64,000 nt of DNA from assembly GCA_017303715.1 (NCBI GenBank), contig JAFLBZ010000003.1:62001-126000 (forward strand), given 5' to 3'. The DNA is from Rhodothermia bacterium (GTDB lineage Bacteria; Bacteroidota; Rhodothermia; Rhodothermales; UBA2364). Below are positions 25,730-35,215 of the stretch, one piece after another; within the stretch, counting starts at the first letter, position 1, and each line of letters begins with the position of its first letter. The notes beneath the pieces are model-generated. The model worked only from the letters and a program-made list of their open reading frames with translations. It did no database searches and had not been told where the DNA came from. Made by a program: the position numbers and the translations under genes.

Positions 25730-27529
25730 ATGCTTCATTCTTTCCACATTCCCGTTATGGGGTTGGGCTTTACGCTCGAAACGCCCATAAAAGTGGCACG
25801 CTTTGGTATTTCTTCCGTGATGTCTATTGTAGAGGATCAACTCGTCGAGGCGATGCGGAAATACCACACCGAACGTTTGGGGCTTCCCTTCGTACCCATT
25901 CACGCCCAAGAGACCGATGCACGTGCCCGCCGGATTACAGCCTATCTAAACTTGGTACACCAAATTGTATCCGACCAAATGCATGTATTGCGGAACGAAC
26001 CATTTGAGCAAGGAAACGATATTGTGAAATATTTTGAATTATTGCCTGATGAATCTCCCGCAAAGCAAGCCTACCTCCAGATGCTAACGCTTACGGGAGA
26101 AGCCCAAAAGGATGCACAAGAAGCCCTACGGACATACATCCAGCCCGGCGCTTTGGACGTGAACATCATGGCAAAAGTGGATAAAAACAACTATGCCCGA
26201 AATGGAGAAATGTTGCCCGCCGAATACTCCGATGCCTTGTCCGCCCTCCGAGGTTTTGCAAACAGCACCCTTTCTTCATCGGTGGTATTTTCTGCTGGCT
26301 ATAACCCACGTCTTTACAGCTATTTAGACCAACATTCCGATTTTTATCCCGATGCAAACGGCAACCTAAATAAACGGGTTATCCTCAAAGTGAGTGATTT
26401 CCGGTCTGCACTTACGCAAGGTAAAATCTTGGCAAAAAAAGGCATCTGGATTTCGGAGTACCGCATAGAGTCTGGATTAAATTGTGGCGGACATGCGTTT
26501 GCAACCGATGGTTTACTCCTTGGGCCTATTCTCGAAGAGTTTAAGGCCAAAAAAGCGGACATGCTGACAGAACTCCAAACCATGTGCAATAAAGCACTTG
26601 CCGAAAAACAGTTGCCCACCTTCACAAACATTCCCCAAACCCATGTAACGGTGCAAGGTGGTATTGGTACGGCAAGCGAAGATCGGTTTCTTCGGACGTA
26701 CTATCAGGTGGATGGAACGGGTTGGGGCTCGCCATTCTTATTGGTTCCCGAAGCAACCACCATAGACGTACCCACCCTCAATGCCTTGGCAACGGCAGAA
26801 AAGGAAGACTTCTACATAAGCCATGCCTCTCCGTTAGGCGTTCCGTTTAACAACTTCCGTAAGACCACCTCGGCTCAACAGATCGAGGCCCGCGTAGCAA
26901 AAGGAAAACCCGGCAGTCCATGTTATAAACAATTTTTGGTAGCCAATACCGAGTTTACCGATAAACCGATTTGCACATCCTCGCGGCAGTACCTCCATGC
27001 CAAGTTTAAGCAATTGGAAAACATGGACTTACCCGAAGACGTGCTTCGTGCCGAGAAAGCCAAACTCACGGAAAAAGACTGTTTGTGTGAAGGGTTGGGA
27101 GCGGGTACGTTAATTAAGAATGGGATAACACCAGCGTACAACTTGATTGCTTCCTTGGTTTGCCCCGGCCCCAACTTAGCCTATTTCAGTGGCATTTTTA
27201 GCCTACGCGAAATGGTGGATCACATTTATGGCCGCACACAACTCCTCAACACAAGGGAACGTGCCAACATGTTCATTAACGAGTTGGAACTTTATATAGA
27301 ACATCTACAACGCGAGTTAGAAGCATCTGTAAATGAACTCAACTCCAAAAAAATCAAGTACTTCAACACTTTCAAGAACAACCTCTTCAACGGTATTGCC
27401 TATTATCGTGATACCTTAGCAGCCAAATTACCAGACTCCGACGATTTGAGAGACGCCTTCCGGAGTGCATTGGCCCAATTTGAAGAAAAACTAGAGGCCA
27501 TCACCATCGGCGAGCCTATTGCCGCCTAA
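25730..27529 (+). CDS. Uncharacterised conserved protein, TIM-barrel/FMN-oxidoreductase-like with cysteine cluster
   Basis: A 599-residue protein without signal peptide or membrane helix (start ATG 25730; TTG 25721 in frame). I recall similar unnamed proteins in Bacteroidota, opening with IPVMGLGFTLETPIKVARFGISSV. Strand-loop patterns resemble nitronate monooxygenase or glutamate-synthase-type flavin barrels: IWISEYRIESGLNCGGHAF near 240-257, VQGGIGTASED near 308-318 (a phosphate-binding-like loop), and GTGWGSPFLLVPEAT. The second half has cysteines at about 398, 415, 451, 453 (DCLCEG) and 478 (VCPGPN), enough for an iron-sulfur cluster. A long helical C terminus follows. Followed by a terminator; it appears to be a single-gene unit. 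No function can be stated. Confidence 0.7.
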   Translation: MLHSFHIPVMGLGFTLETPIKVARFGISSVMSIVEDQLVEAMRKYHTERLGLPFVPIHAQETDARARRITAYLNLVHQIVSDQMHVLRNEPFEQGNDIVKYFELLPDESPAKQAYLQMLTLTGEAQKDAQEALRTYIQPGALDVNIMAKVDKNNYARNGEMLPAEYSDALSALRGFANSTLSSSVVFSAGYNPRLYSYLDQHSDFYPDANGNLNKRVILKVSDFRSALTQGKILAKKGIWISEYRIESGLNCGGHAFATDGLLLGPILEEFKAKKADMLTELQTMCNKALAEKQLPTFTNIPQTHVTVQGGIGTASEDRFLRTYYQVDGTGWGSPFLLVPEATTIDVPTLNALATAEKEDFYISHASPLGVPFNNFRKTTSAQQIEARVAKGKPGSPCYKQFLVANTEFTDKPICTSSRQYLHAKFKQLENMDLPEDVLRAEKAKLTEKDCLCEGLGAGTLIKNGITPAYNLIASLVCPGPNLAYFSGIFSLREMVDHIYGRTQLLNTRERANMFINELELYIEHLQRELEASVNELNSKKIKYFNTFKNNLFNGIAYYRDTLAAKLPDSDDLRDAFRSALAQFEEKLEAITIGEPIAA

Positions 27530-27550
27530 GCCTCCATAGACACATCCACA

Positions 27551-27585
27551 AACCGCTCGGCGTTAGGGTTGGGCGGTTTTTATTT
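27551..27585 (+). terminator. Intrinsic terminator after the 25730 gene
   Basis: AACCGC (27551-27556) pairs with GCGGTT (27573-27578), followed by TTTATTTTAT. Placed about 20 bases after the stop codon. Confidence 0.7.
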
Positions 27586-27635
27586 TATACACGCGCGATG
27601 TCCAAACAAAATCCTCCGCTATGGCGTTATCTTAT

Positions 27636-27679
27636 TTTTACGCGCACCGTACAAAAGTTTTACGCGCACCGTACAAAAG
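27636..27679. repeat. Perfect 22-bp tandem duplication upstream of the small membrane-protein cluster
   Basis: The 22-bp sequence TTTTACGCGCACCGTACAAA plus AG occurs twice without a gap, at 27636-27657 and 27658-27679, about 50 bases before the first small gene. It may be a duplicated operator or promoter part. Confidence 0.85.
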
Positions 27680-27727
27680 CCAAAGCAACGTGTATCACCC
27701 GTAACATAACCCTAAACCCCAAATCCT

Positions 27728-28033
27728 ATGCTTGCAATTTTTGTGGTTTTTATGGCGCTCGTCATTGGCATCATCCTCATGGCAACGGTCTTCAGTTTGT
27801 CGGCAGGAAAGAAACACCGTAGCAGCCTCCCGCCAGCCACTACAACGGAGGACAGCATCTCGGTAGGTGAACTCAAAAGCATGATCCGGGAGGCAGTCGC
27901 GGAGAGCAACGTACCTTTGCAAGACCGGCTAAACCGTTTGGAAAAACGCCTACCTTCGGATAAAACATCCTTGGGGAGCCACGAAAATCCCAAAGAGGAC
28001 CTCATTATACAATCCAAAAAAACAAGAATTTGA
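27728..28033 (+). CDS. Small membrane protein with coiled-coil tail (paralogue A)
   Basis: A 101-residue protein: one N-terminal membrane helix (LAIFVVFMALVIGIILMATVF, about residues 2-22), a polar linker and a helix with coiled-coil character, ISVGELKSMIREAVAES then PLQDRLNRLEKRL. The tail aligns without gaps to that of the 117-residue protein two genes downstream (SRSELTTLIQQAVSDS, PLTERIESLERKL), so the two are paralogues. The layout resembles PspB-like proteins, but the sequence is not recognisably PspB. First of three small genes spaced 13 and 18 bases apart. Confidence 0.65.
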   Translation: MLAIFVVFMALVIGIILMATVFSLSAGKKHRSSLPPATTTEDSISVGELKSMIREAVAESNVPLQDRLNRLEKRLPSDKTSLGSHENPKEDLIIQSKKTRI

Positions 28034-28046
28034 ACCAAATACCTTT

Positions 28047-28163
28047 ATGGAATACCTTGGCATCATCGTTTTTTTCTGTTTCGTGTCTATGGGCATCGGC
28101 TACCTCATCGGCAAGTGGTACATCAAGCATTGGATGGACAAAAATGAACCCCCTTCCCGCTAA
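28047..28163 (+). CDS. 38-residue single-span membrane protein
   Basis: A very short gene between the two paralogues. It starts at ATG 28047 and reads MEYLGIIVFFCFVSMGIGYL, then IGKWYIKHWMDKNEPPSR and a stop at 28161-28163. One membrane helix spans about residues 4-23, with a basic, aromatic segment (KWYIKHW) on the likely cytoplasmic side. It lies 13 bases after the 101-residue gene and 18 before the 117-residue gene, so all three appear co-transcribed. Its position and hydrophobicity support a real gene; function unknown. Confidence 0.55.
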   Translation: MEYLGIIVFFCFVSMGIGYLIGKWYIKHWMDKNEPPSR

Positions 28164-28181
28164 ACCAAAATAGAAACGCTT

Positions 28182-28535
28182 ATGAACGATTTTATAGAAG
28201 GGATGATTGGTGTTTTCGCCTTGACGGTTGTTGCAGCAATACCGATTTCTATATTCTTCTTTCGGTATAAAACGCAACAGTTGGCGATTGAAGCGAAACA
28301 GACAAAAACCTCCGAGGCTGCGTCCGAGTCCCTCTCCCGCTCGGAACTTACAACCCTTATCCAGCAGGCTGTTTCCGATTCCGTAGAACCGCTAACAGAG
28401 CGCATTGAGTCCCTTGAGCGTAAATTAGAGCATTCGTCCATACGCCAAGACTTTCGCGATGGCTTGATAGACGCCCTCCCCGACGATGAGCCACCGCCCA
28501 ACATTCGTTCCGTAGGCAGGCAGCCTTCGGCCTAA
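28182..28535 (+). CDS. Small membrane protein with coiled-coil tail (paralogue B)
   Basis: A 117-residue protein with one membrane helix (about residues 9-27, IGVFALTVVAAIPISIFFF), a linker rich in Lys/Thr/Ser/Glu, and a coiled-coil-like helix SRSELTTLIQQAVSDS followed by PLTERIESLERKLE. The tail matches paralogue A, while the C-terminal 30 residues (RDGLIDALPDDEPPPNI) are unique. Likely part of a membrane complex with the other two products. No known family recognised. Confidence 0.65.
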   Translation: MNDFIEGMIGVFALTVVAAIPISIFFFRYKTQQLAIEAKQTKTSEAASESLSRSELTTLIQQAVSDSVEPLTERIESLERKLEHSSIRQDFRDGLIDALPDDEPPPNIRSVGRQPSA

Positions 28536-28647
28536 TGGGTAACATTTTGGCGCTTGGTAGCGTCATCTCTATATGCAGTATCGGGTATTCACCATTCATA
28601 CCTTATATTGTGTGTTTCCTTTTTTCCATTCCAAACCCAAACCCGCT

Positions 28648-30789
28648 ATGATTCACCGTTTCTGGCGCATTCTTCCGGTCGTGCTTCTCCTTAGCATCTC
28701 GGTTGCAAACGCCCAATATTGGTTACAGCCCGGAGATGGCAAAACCAATAACTCGCAATTTCGTCCGCTTCCCGATTGGCCAACCCCAAATGAATACAGA
28801 ACGTCTTCCGGATCCCCCGGCCCAAAATATTGGCAACAAAAGGTGGACTACAAAATTGACGTTACGTTAGACACTACCGCCCACAAATTGATTGGTAAAG
28901 AACGCATTACCTATAAAAACAACTCTCCAGATGTATTGCGCTTTATTTGGGTGCAAATGGATCAAAACCTTTCTTCCCTAAACAACAGCCGTAATGGAAA
29001 GGCCGCAAAATCCTTGCCCAATTCCATTCCGCCCGCCGCCCGCCGCTTCCTGAATGTGGATCCATTCGATGGTGGCTACCAAGTAACACGGGTACAAGTC
29101 ATGTCGGCCACGGGTAAATTGGTCAATGCAGATTATTGGCTGAACGACACCATCATGAAAATTAACCTCCCAACGCCGCTACAGTCCGGCGGAACAGTGG
29201 TTTTTGATATTGATTGGAACCACATTGTACCGGATAATGGACGTGGTGCGAAAGAAAAAATTGCCGATGGTTGGCTATACCTCAATGCCCAATGGTTCCC
29301 CCGTGTATCGGTCTATGATGATACCAATGGCTGGCAAACAGACCAATATTTGGGACGCGGTGAGTTCCACCTTGAATTTGGTGACTACGAAGTAAACATC
29401 ACTGTGCCCTGGAATCACATCGTAGGCTCGACAGGTGTTTTGCAAAACCCGACCGAAGTCCTCACCGCCGAGCAGCAACGCCGTGTAGCTAAAGCTTTGA
29501 CGGTAACCGACCTTAAAGCGGCTGATCCCGTCTTTATTGTTGGGCCGAACGAGGTCAACAAAGCGGCATTCCGTCCTAAATCCTCCGGAATGCTCACTTG
29601 GAAGTTCAAAGCACAAAATGTGCGGGATTTCTCTTGGGCTTCCTCTAAAACCTTTGTTTGGGATGCCGCCGGCTACAAATACCGTCCAAATGAGAAGGCG
29701 ATTCAGTTAAACAGTTATTACCCACGCGCCGCAATGCCACTCTGGGACAAAGCATCCACACGTTCCATTTGGGAAACCTTATTCACGTATGGACGGATGT
29801 CCTTGGAGTACCCCTATCCTCAAGCCTCGAACGTGAATGGCCCTGTTGGTGGTATGGAGTACCCCATGATCGCGTTCTGTGGTGGACGCCCAAACAAGGA
29901 GGGTAAATTTAATGAAGCCCAAGAACGTGCCCTGATCTCGGTGAGTATCCATGAGGTAGGACATAACTGGTTCCCGATGATCATTTCTTCGGATGAACGC
30001 AAATGGACTTGGCAGGACGAAGGCATTAACTCGTTCTATCAGTATTACAGCGAAAACGACTATGCTGCACGCTATACAGGAACAAAATATGGAGAGCAAT
30101 TCAAAGATGGTAAATACGACAACAACCGGAACCTTGGAAAAGGGATTGTACCCTATATGCGCCAAAAAGACCAAGTACCGATTATGATTCACTCGGACTT
30201 GATCCACACGGGCTTTGGTCCCAATGGCTACACCAAACCGGCTGCCGGCCTCTGGATTTTGCGAGAACATGTTCTTGGTAACAAAGCCTTCGACGAAGCC
30301 TTTAAAGAGTACTCGCAGAAATGGGCTTTTAAACACCCATTACCATACGATTTCTTCCGCACAATGGAAGAGGGTGCTGGCGAAGACTTGGCGTGGTTCT
30401 GGCGCGGATGGATGTATTCCACATATGCAAACGATCAGGCCATTGCAGAAGTCAAATCTCAAAAAGCAGCCGACTTGGTGGGCGATGAAAAGCGCGGTAA
30501 GAATTACTGGCGTGTAACCATCGAAAACAAAGGGGGGATGCTGATGCCCGTCATTATGGAAGTAACCTACGACGATGGCTCCAAAGAACGCATGAAACTT
30601 CCTGTGGACATTTGGCGCTACAACGAACTGAAGTTTGAAAAAGGCTTCTTCTCCGATAAAAATGTAACCAAGGTGGTTCTGGATCCAGATGAAGTCTTTG
30701 CCGACGTGGACACGAAGAACAATACTTGGGATATAACCAAATTAGAACAGCCTAAACCGCAAGAGGCACCCGGAACATCAGGTAACTAA
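28648..30789 (+). CDS. M1 family zinc metallopeptidase, exported
   Basis: Exported aminopeptidase-like enzyme, 713 residues from ATG 28648 (MIHRFWRILPVVLLLSISVANAQ signal; an upstream extension to 28573 lacks it). The zinc site is complete: HEVGH at 435-439 with the third ligand E458 in WQDEG, the exact HExxH-x18-E spacing. The exopeptidase motif is GGMEYP about 45 residues before. Residues before that form the beta-sandwich N-terminal domain; the C-terminal 150 residues are beta-rich with acidic stretches. It probably trims peptides in the periplasm, in keeping with amino-acid use indicated by tryptophanase and PEP carboxykinase nearby. Confidence 0.9.
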   Translation: MIHRFWRILPVVLLLSISVANAQYWLQPGDGKTNNSQFRPLPDWPTPNEYRTSSGSPGPKYWQQKVDYKIDVTLDTTAHKLIGKERITYKNNSPDVLRFIWVQMDQNLSSLNNSRNGKAAKSLPNSIPPAARRFLNVDPFDGGYQVTRVQVMSATGKLVNADYWLNDTIMKINLPTPLQSGGTVVFDIDWNHIVPDNGRGAKEKIADGWLYLNAQWFPRVSVYDDTNGWQTDQYLGRGEFHLEFGDYEVNITVPWNHIVGSTGVLQNPTEVLTAEQQRRVAKALTVTDLKAADPVFIVGPNEVNKAAFRPKSSGMLTWKFKAQNVRDFSWASSKTFVWDAAGYKYRPNEKAIQLNSYYPRAAMPLWDKASTRSIWETLFTYGRMSLEYPYPQASNVNGPVGGMEYPMIAFCGGRPNKEGKFNEAQERALISVSIHEVGHNWFPMIISSDERKWTWQDEGINSFYQYYSENDYAARYTGTKYGEQFKDGKYDNNRNLGKGIVPYMRQKDQVPIMIHSDLIHTGFGPNGYTKPAAGLWILREHVLGNKAFDEAFKEYSQKWAFKHPLPYDFFRTMEEGAGEDLAWFWRGWMYSTYANDQAIAEVKSQKAADLVGDEKRGKNYWRVTIENKGGMLMPVIMEVTYDDGSKERMKLPVDIWRYNELKFEKGFFSDKNVTKVVLDPDEVFADVDTKNNTWDITKLEQPKPQEAPGTSGN

Positions 30790-30809
30790 GTACCCAAAAC
30801 AAACTCTTG

Positions 30810-30846
30810 ACCGGAGGATCCAAATGGGTTCTCCGGTTTTTTATCC
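30810..30846 (+). terminator. Intrinsic terminator after the M1 peptidase gene
   Basis: ACCGGAG (from 30810) pairs with CTCCGGT ending near 30837, with a four-base inner extension GATCC/GGGTT, followed by TTTTTTAT. Confidence 0.8.
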
Positions 30847-30856
30847 TCTTACCCAC

Positions 30857-30899
30857 AAAAAAGAAGCCGACACCCCAAGCAGGAGGTCGGCTTCTTTTT
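30857..30899. terminator. Bidirectional terminator between M1 peptidase and pckA
   Basis: A 14-bp stem, AAAAAGAAGCCGAC against GTCGGCTTCTTTTT, flanked by A- and T-runs on both sides, lies 15 bases beyond the pckA stop and after the peptidase terminator. It suits leftward pckA transcripts and backs up the rightward one. Confidence 0.88.
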
Positions 30900-30914
30900 A
30901 TGCGTTAAACGGCA

Positions 30915-32498
30915 TTAAAGGACTTTCGGCCCTGCATTCTTGATCGCATCGGAACTACCTTCAGCAAACTGTACAAAGTTCTTTTGGAACAATTGTGCAA
31001 GATGGTTCGCCTTTGCTTCGTATGCGTCGCCATTTTTCCACGTATTTTTAGGGATCAGCACCTCTTGAGGGACATTTGGGCAAGAAGTAGGCACTTCAAA
31101 ACCAAAACGCGGATCCAACACTACCTCTACATTTTCCAAATCACCGTTGTGGATGGCATCTATAATGGCACGGGTAATTTTGAGCTTCATCCGCTCGCCC
31201 TCGCCATATGCGCCACCACTCCAGCCGGTATTCACCAACCACGCTTTGGCATGGTGTTTATTCATGTTCTCGGCCAGCAATTCCGCATATTTGCTCGGAT
31301 GCCATACCATGAAAGCAGCGCCAAAACATGCAGAGAAGGTTGCAGTAGGTTCTGTAACACCCATTTCCGTTCCAGCCACTTTTGCCGTATATCCACTGAT
31401 AAAGTGGTACATGGCTTGTTCAGGCATCAGGCGTGCCACAGGCGGCAGTACCCCAAAAGCATCACAGGTTAAGAAAATGATGTTCTTTGGATGCCCACCC
31501 ACACACGGAACTTTGGCATTCGGAATGTACTCAATCGGGTATGCAGCGCGGGTATTTTCGGTAATCGAGGTATCTGAATAATCAACCGCATGAGACTCCG
31601 AATCAAAAACCACATTTTCCAAGACCGTACCAAACTTAATGGCGCCATAAATTTCCGGTTCTTTTTCCGCAGAAAGGTCAACAGCTTTTGCATAGCACCC
31701 TCCTTCAATATTAAACACGCCGTCATCTGTCCAGCAATGCTCATCATCCCCAATTAAGTAGCGGTTGGGGTCGGCAGAAAGGGTTGTTTTTCCTGTTCCG
31801 CTTAATCCAAAGAACAACGAAACATCGCCCTCTTTCCCTTCATTTGCCGAGCAGTGCATAGAGAGTACTCCGCGTTCTGGCATAATGTAGTTCATGATGG
31901 TGAAAACACCTTTTTTCATTTCACCGGCATATTCTGTACCCAAGATCACAAACTGTTTCCGTTCGAAGCACAGATCCACACTGGTTTTAGAGGTCATGCC
32001 ATCTGTATAGCGGTTTGCACCGAAAGCTCCGGCATTGTAGATCACATAATCTGGTTCACCAAATTGCGCCAACTCCTCTTTCGTAGGACGGATAAGCATA
32101 TTGTTCATGAACAGTGCATGATAAGGCCGTGTACAAATAATCCGTACTTTGATACGATACTTTGGATCCCAACCCGCAAAGCCATCCATTACATAAATAC
32201 GATCGCGGGTATTCAAGTAATCTATCGCACGTTCATGGTTGATCTCAAACGTATGTTCATCCATACCAATATTGATGTTTCCCCACCAGATGTTCCCTTG
32301 GCTATTGGGATGAACCACGATCCGTTTGTCTTTCGGGCTACGTCCGGTTTTTTGTCCGGAACGGATCATCAACGCACCTGTATCCGAGAAACCAGCACCT
32401 TTTTCGTACTGAAGCGCTTCTTCATATAAGACCGCTGGTGCAATATTGCGGATCACATTCCGAACGGTTATTCCATATTTTTTCAGGTCTAAAGACAT
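30915..32498 (-). CDS. pckA: Phosphoenolpyruvate carboxykinase (ATP)
   Basis: Converts oxaloacetate and ATP to phosphoenolpyruvate, the entry step of gluconeogenesis, in the cytoplasm. From ATG 32498 ([10 protein letters not shown]) the product is 527 residues, the normal size; an extension to 32570 would overlap tryptophanase and is rejected. Signatures: [14 protein letters not shown] near the N terminus, the kinase P-loop [16 protein letters not shown], the metal site [22 protein letters not shown], and NTGWSGG. Lies 64 bases downstream of tryptophanase in the same direction, so pyruvate or C4 acids from amino acids can feed sugar synthesis. Strong terminator follows. Confidence 0.96.
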   Translation of the reverse strand: MSLDLKKYGITVRNVIRNIAPAVLYEEALQYEKGAGFSDTGALMIRSGQKTGRSPKDKRIVVHPNSQGNIWWGNINIGMDEHTFEINHERAIDYLNTRDRIYVMDGFAGWDPKYRIKVRIICTRPYHALFMNNMLIRPTKEELAQFGEPDYVIYNAGAFGANRYTDGMTSKTSVDLCFERKQFVILGTEYAGEMKKGVFTIMNYIMPERGVLSMHCSANEGKEGDVSLFFGLSGTGKTTLSADPNRYLIGDDEHCWTDDGVFNIEGGCYAKAVDLSAEKEPEIYGAIKFGTVLENVVFDSESHAVDYSDTSITENTRAAYPIEYIPNAKVPCVGGHPKNIIFLTCDAFGVLPPVARLMPEQAMYHFISGYTAKVAGTEMGVTEPTATFSACFGAAFMVWHPSKYAELLAENMNKHHAKAWLVNTGWSGGAYGEGERMKLKITRAIIDAIHNGDLENVEVVLDPRFGFEVPTSCPNVPQEVLIPKNTWKNGDAYEAKANHLAQLFQKNFVQFAEGSSDAIKNAGPKVL

Positions 32499-32562
32499 GA
32501 TGGTAAAGTTTTGGTGTAACAGGACCGGCATATTATCCGGTATTATTTTAATCAATGTTAGG

Positions 32563-33939
32563 TTAGGCATCCTCGATTGGCAGAAACTGCGCCGTAAAAT
32601 GCCGGAGCATTGGCGGCTCCCAAATAATTTTCATGCTACTCAAGGTGTCTTTTTGTTGGTTGATCTTTTCAAAAACTTCGATCACATAGTCCATGTGGCT
32701 TTGGGTATAAACCCGCCTTGGAATGGCCAACCGTACCAACTCCATTGCAGCAGGTTGTTCACGGCCATCCGGCTGTTTTCCAAACATCACCGAGCCAATT
32801 TCGCACGCCCGAATGCCTCCCGTTTCGTAGAGCGCCACCACCAACGATTGCCCCGGGTACGCCAATGGGGCAATATGAGGCAAAAAAGCCCGAGCATCTA
32901 TATAAACCGCATGGCCGCCCACTGGCCGAACGATCGGAATACCTAGCCCGGTTAAGGCTTCTCCCACATACGCCGTAGAAGCGATGCGGTAATGCAAATA
33001 ATCCTCCTGAACCACCTCTTCCAATCCCAAGGCCATTGCCTCCAAATCACGCCCTGAAAGACCACCATACGTGGGGAAGCCCTCCGTGATAATCAAAAGG
33101 TTTCGTGCGCCCGACGCCCAATGTTCGTCGTTCAACGCCAACCAACCGCCCATGTTGACCAAAGCATCTTTTTTTGCACTCATCGTCATACCATCGGCAT
33201 AAGAAAACATTTCCTGAACGATGCTTTTGACCGTCCGGTCTGCGTATCCATTTTCGCGGAGTTTGATGAAGTACGCATTCTCGGCAAAACGGCAGGCATC
33301 AATAAACAAGGGTTTCCCATATTGTTCGCAAAGTGCCTTCGTCTCCCGAATGTTCTTCATGGATACAGGTTGCCCACCGCCAGAATTATTGGTAATCGTA
33401 AGCATGACCAAAGGAATGGCCTCGTGCTGCTCGTTCAAGAGCTTGGCTAACTTTTCGAGATCTATATTTCCTTTAAAGGGGTAATCGGACTGTGGATCTT
33501 TGCCTTCTTCGATCACCAAATCCAGACTAAGCGCACCGGAGAACTCCACATTGGCGCGGGTCGTGTCAAAATGGGTATTGTTTGGGATGATCTTTCCTTT
33601 TCCACCTACGATAGAGAACAGGATTTTCTCGGCTGCACGCCCTTGGTGGGTAGGAATGATGAACTTAAACGGCATCAATTCGCGAACGGCTTCCTCGAAA
33701 CGGTAGTAGGAGGGCGAGCCTGCGTAGCTTTCGTCTCCTCGCATAATGCCAGACCATTGGGCGGCACTCATGGCAGAGGTACCGGAATCGGTAAGCAAGT
33801 CAATCATAACGTCTTCGGACTTCAAGCCGAAGGCATTGTAGTGTACCTTTTGGATAGCTGTCTTCCGCTCCTCACGTGTCGTCATCCTGATAGGCTCTAC
33901 CGCCTTGATTTTGAAGGGTTCGATAATGGTTTTCATCAT
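32563..33939 (-). CDS. tnaA: Tryptophanase (PLP beta-eliminating lyase)
   Basis: PLP enzyme of 458 residues that splits L-tryptophan into indole, pyruvate and ammonia. The PLP lysine is K257 in [10 protein letters not shown]; other family blocks are [52 protein letters not shown]. The closely related tyrosine phenol-lyase differs at two substrate residues: it has Thr and Arg where tryptophanase has Asp and Ile. Here D125 (THFDTTR) and I381 (RACEIGS) match tryptophanase. No tnaC-like leader peptide is visible because the gene follows the HDAC-like gene by only 27 bases. Indole production and use of tryptophan as carbon source are expected. Confidence 0.85.
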   Translation of the reverse strand: MMKTIIEPFKIKAVEPIRMTTREERKTAIQKVHYNAFGLKSEDVMIDLLTDSGTSAMSAAQWSGIMRGDESYAGSPSYYRFEEAVRELMPFKFIIPTHQGRAAEKILFSIVGGKGKIIPNNTHFDTTRANVEFSGALSLDLVIEEGKDPQSDYPFKGNIDLEKLAKLLNEQHEAIPLVMLTITNNSGGGQPVSMKNIRETKALCEQYGKPLFIDACRFAENAYFIKLRENGYADRTVKSIVQEMFSYADGMTMSAKKDALVNMGGWLALNDEHWASGARNLLIITEGFPTYGGLSGRDLEAMALGLEEVVQEDYLHYRIASTAYVGEALTGLGIPIVRPVGGHAVYIDARAFLPHIAPLAYPGQSLVVALYETGGIRACEIGSVMFGKQPDGREQPAAMELVRLAIPRRVYTQSHMDYVIEVFEKINQQKDTLSSMKIIWEPPMLRHFTAQFLPIEDA

Positions 33940-33966
33940 TGGGGGTTAGGGGACTTGGTTTTTGGT

Positions 33967-35001
33967 TTAAACGCGCCAAAAGTGCGCAATGCTGTTTATC
34001 AATTCTTCGGCTTTCATTTCGCCGTCTTTGTATGGGCCAAAGGGGTCTTCTAATTTTGCATCAGGATTGTTCAGCAAGGCTAAGGTTTGTGTAACGCTAT
34101 GCGCTAAGGCATTTACATGATAACCGCCCTCCAGCGTAGCAATGAGCCGCCCCCCAGCATATTGATCCGCCCACGACATTAAGGCTAAGATCATCGCATT
34201 AAATCCAGCGGTAGAGACGTGCATATGTGCCATTGGATCCATCCAGTGAGCATCATAGCCAGCCGAGACAAAGATTGCTTGTGGCTTAAAGCGGGCAACC
34301 AAGGGTTCAAAAACCCGCTGAAAAACGTGCAGATAGGTCTCATCTCCAGCTCCGGGCAATAACGGCACATTAACCGTATAGCCTTCTCCTTCCTCGCGCC
34401 CTGTCTCCTGAATAAAACCAGATTCGGGATAAAACGGGGGTGCGCCATGCACGCTCATAAACAAGATGTTAGGATCGTCATAGAGCATTTCCTGTGTGCC
34501 ATTGCCATGATGCACATCAAAGTCCAAAACTAAAATTTTCTCTAAGCCATACTTGCGCTGTGCATATTTCGCCGCAATTGCCACATTTCCGAACAAACAA
34601 AAGCCCATCGCCGCATGTGGCCGGGCATGATGACCGGGTGGACGTAAAAGCGCCATGCCATTATCCGCCTTTCCCGTAAGAACAGCGTCTGTGATATTAA
34701 GCAAGCCACCCACCCCGCGAAGTGCTACTTCTAAGGAATGTTGCGTACAGTAGGTATCGGGATCTAAATAACTCAATCCCTGATGTACCATATAATGCAA
34801 ATGGTCTATATAACGGGTACTATGAACCACTTTAATGTGCGACATATCGGCCTCTGGCGTCTCCAAGCGCACCAATTGGTCGGTCAGTCCGGCATCACTC
34901 ATCACTTTCCATACGCGCTCCAGTCGGCCTTTTTGTTCCGGATGCCCGGAAGTCATGTGCTCCACATGTGAAGGATCAAAGGTATAAACGGTTTTTTTCA
35001 T
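33967..35001 (-). CDS. Histone deacetylase superfamily protein (AcuC/HDLP-like)
   Basis: Zinc amidohydrolase of the class II HDAC-like bacterial family, 344 residues from ATG 35001 (MKKTVYTFDPSHVEH); the frame extends to 35040 without family similarity. Catalytic features: RPPGHHA with H124/H125, DFDVHHGNGTQ with zinc ligands D162 and H164, and SAGYDAH with D250. Bacterial relatives deacetylate acetyl-lysine proteins, acetylpolyamines or acetoin-related substrates. It is the first gene of a probable operon with tryptophanase and pckA (27 and 64 bases between), which hints at control of central metabolism by deacetylation, but that is inference. Confidence 0.88.
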   Translation of the reverse strand: MKKTVYTFDPSHVEHMTSGHPEQKGRLERVWKVMSDAGLTDQLVRLETPEADMSHIKVVHSTRYIDHLHYMVHQGLSYLDPDTYCTQHSLEVALRGVGGLLNITDAVLTGKADNGMALLRPPGHHARPHAAMGFCLFGNVAIAAKYAQRKYGLEKILVLDFDVHHGNGTQEMLYDDPNILFMSVHGAPPFYPESGFIQETGREEGEGYTVNVPLLPGAGDETYLHVFQRVFEPLVARFKPQAIFVSAGYDAHWMDPMAHMHVSTAGFNAMILALMSWADQYAGGRLIATLEGGYHVNALAHSVTQTLALLNNPDAKLEDPFGPYKDGEMKAEELINSIAHFWRV

Positions 35002-35164
35002 AATAGAAACGGAACAAAGCTCGGAGCGTTTGAAAAGCAATTTAGAGATCGCACTTAAAATACTTCAACCATCATGTTACTTTGTAAGGGAATTTTGCAC
35101 ACTGCTCCAGAATCCTTTTAGATAAGGTGAATATTAAACGGAGGTTTGGTAAATCCAATACACA

Positions 35165-35196
35165 AAAAGGGTGGGCCATCTCTGACCCACCCTTCT
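35165..35196 (-). terminator. Intrinsic terminator of the receptor/T9SS/PorV operon
   Basis: AAGGGTGGG (35167-35175) pairs with CCCACCCTT (35186-35194), with a T-run on the minus strand (complement of CACAAAAA). It lies just beyond the stop of the 35216-36238 gene, which reads leftward. Confidence 0.82.
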
Positions 35197-35215
35197 TTCG
35201 GATAAACCGTTTCGA

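Noticed and set aside
32563-33939. Tyrosine phenol-lyase instead of tryptophanase
   Set aside because: Substrate-determining residues are Asp125 and Ile381 as in tryptophanase, not Thr and Arg.
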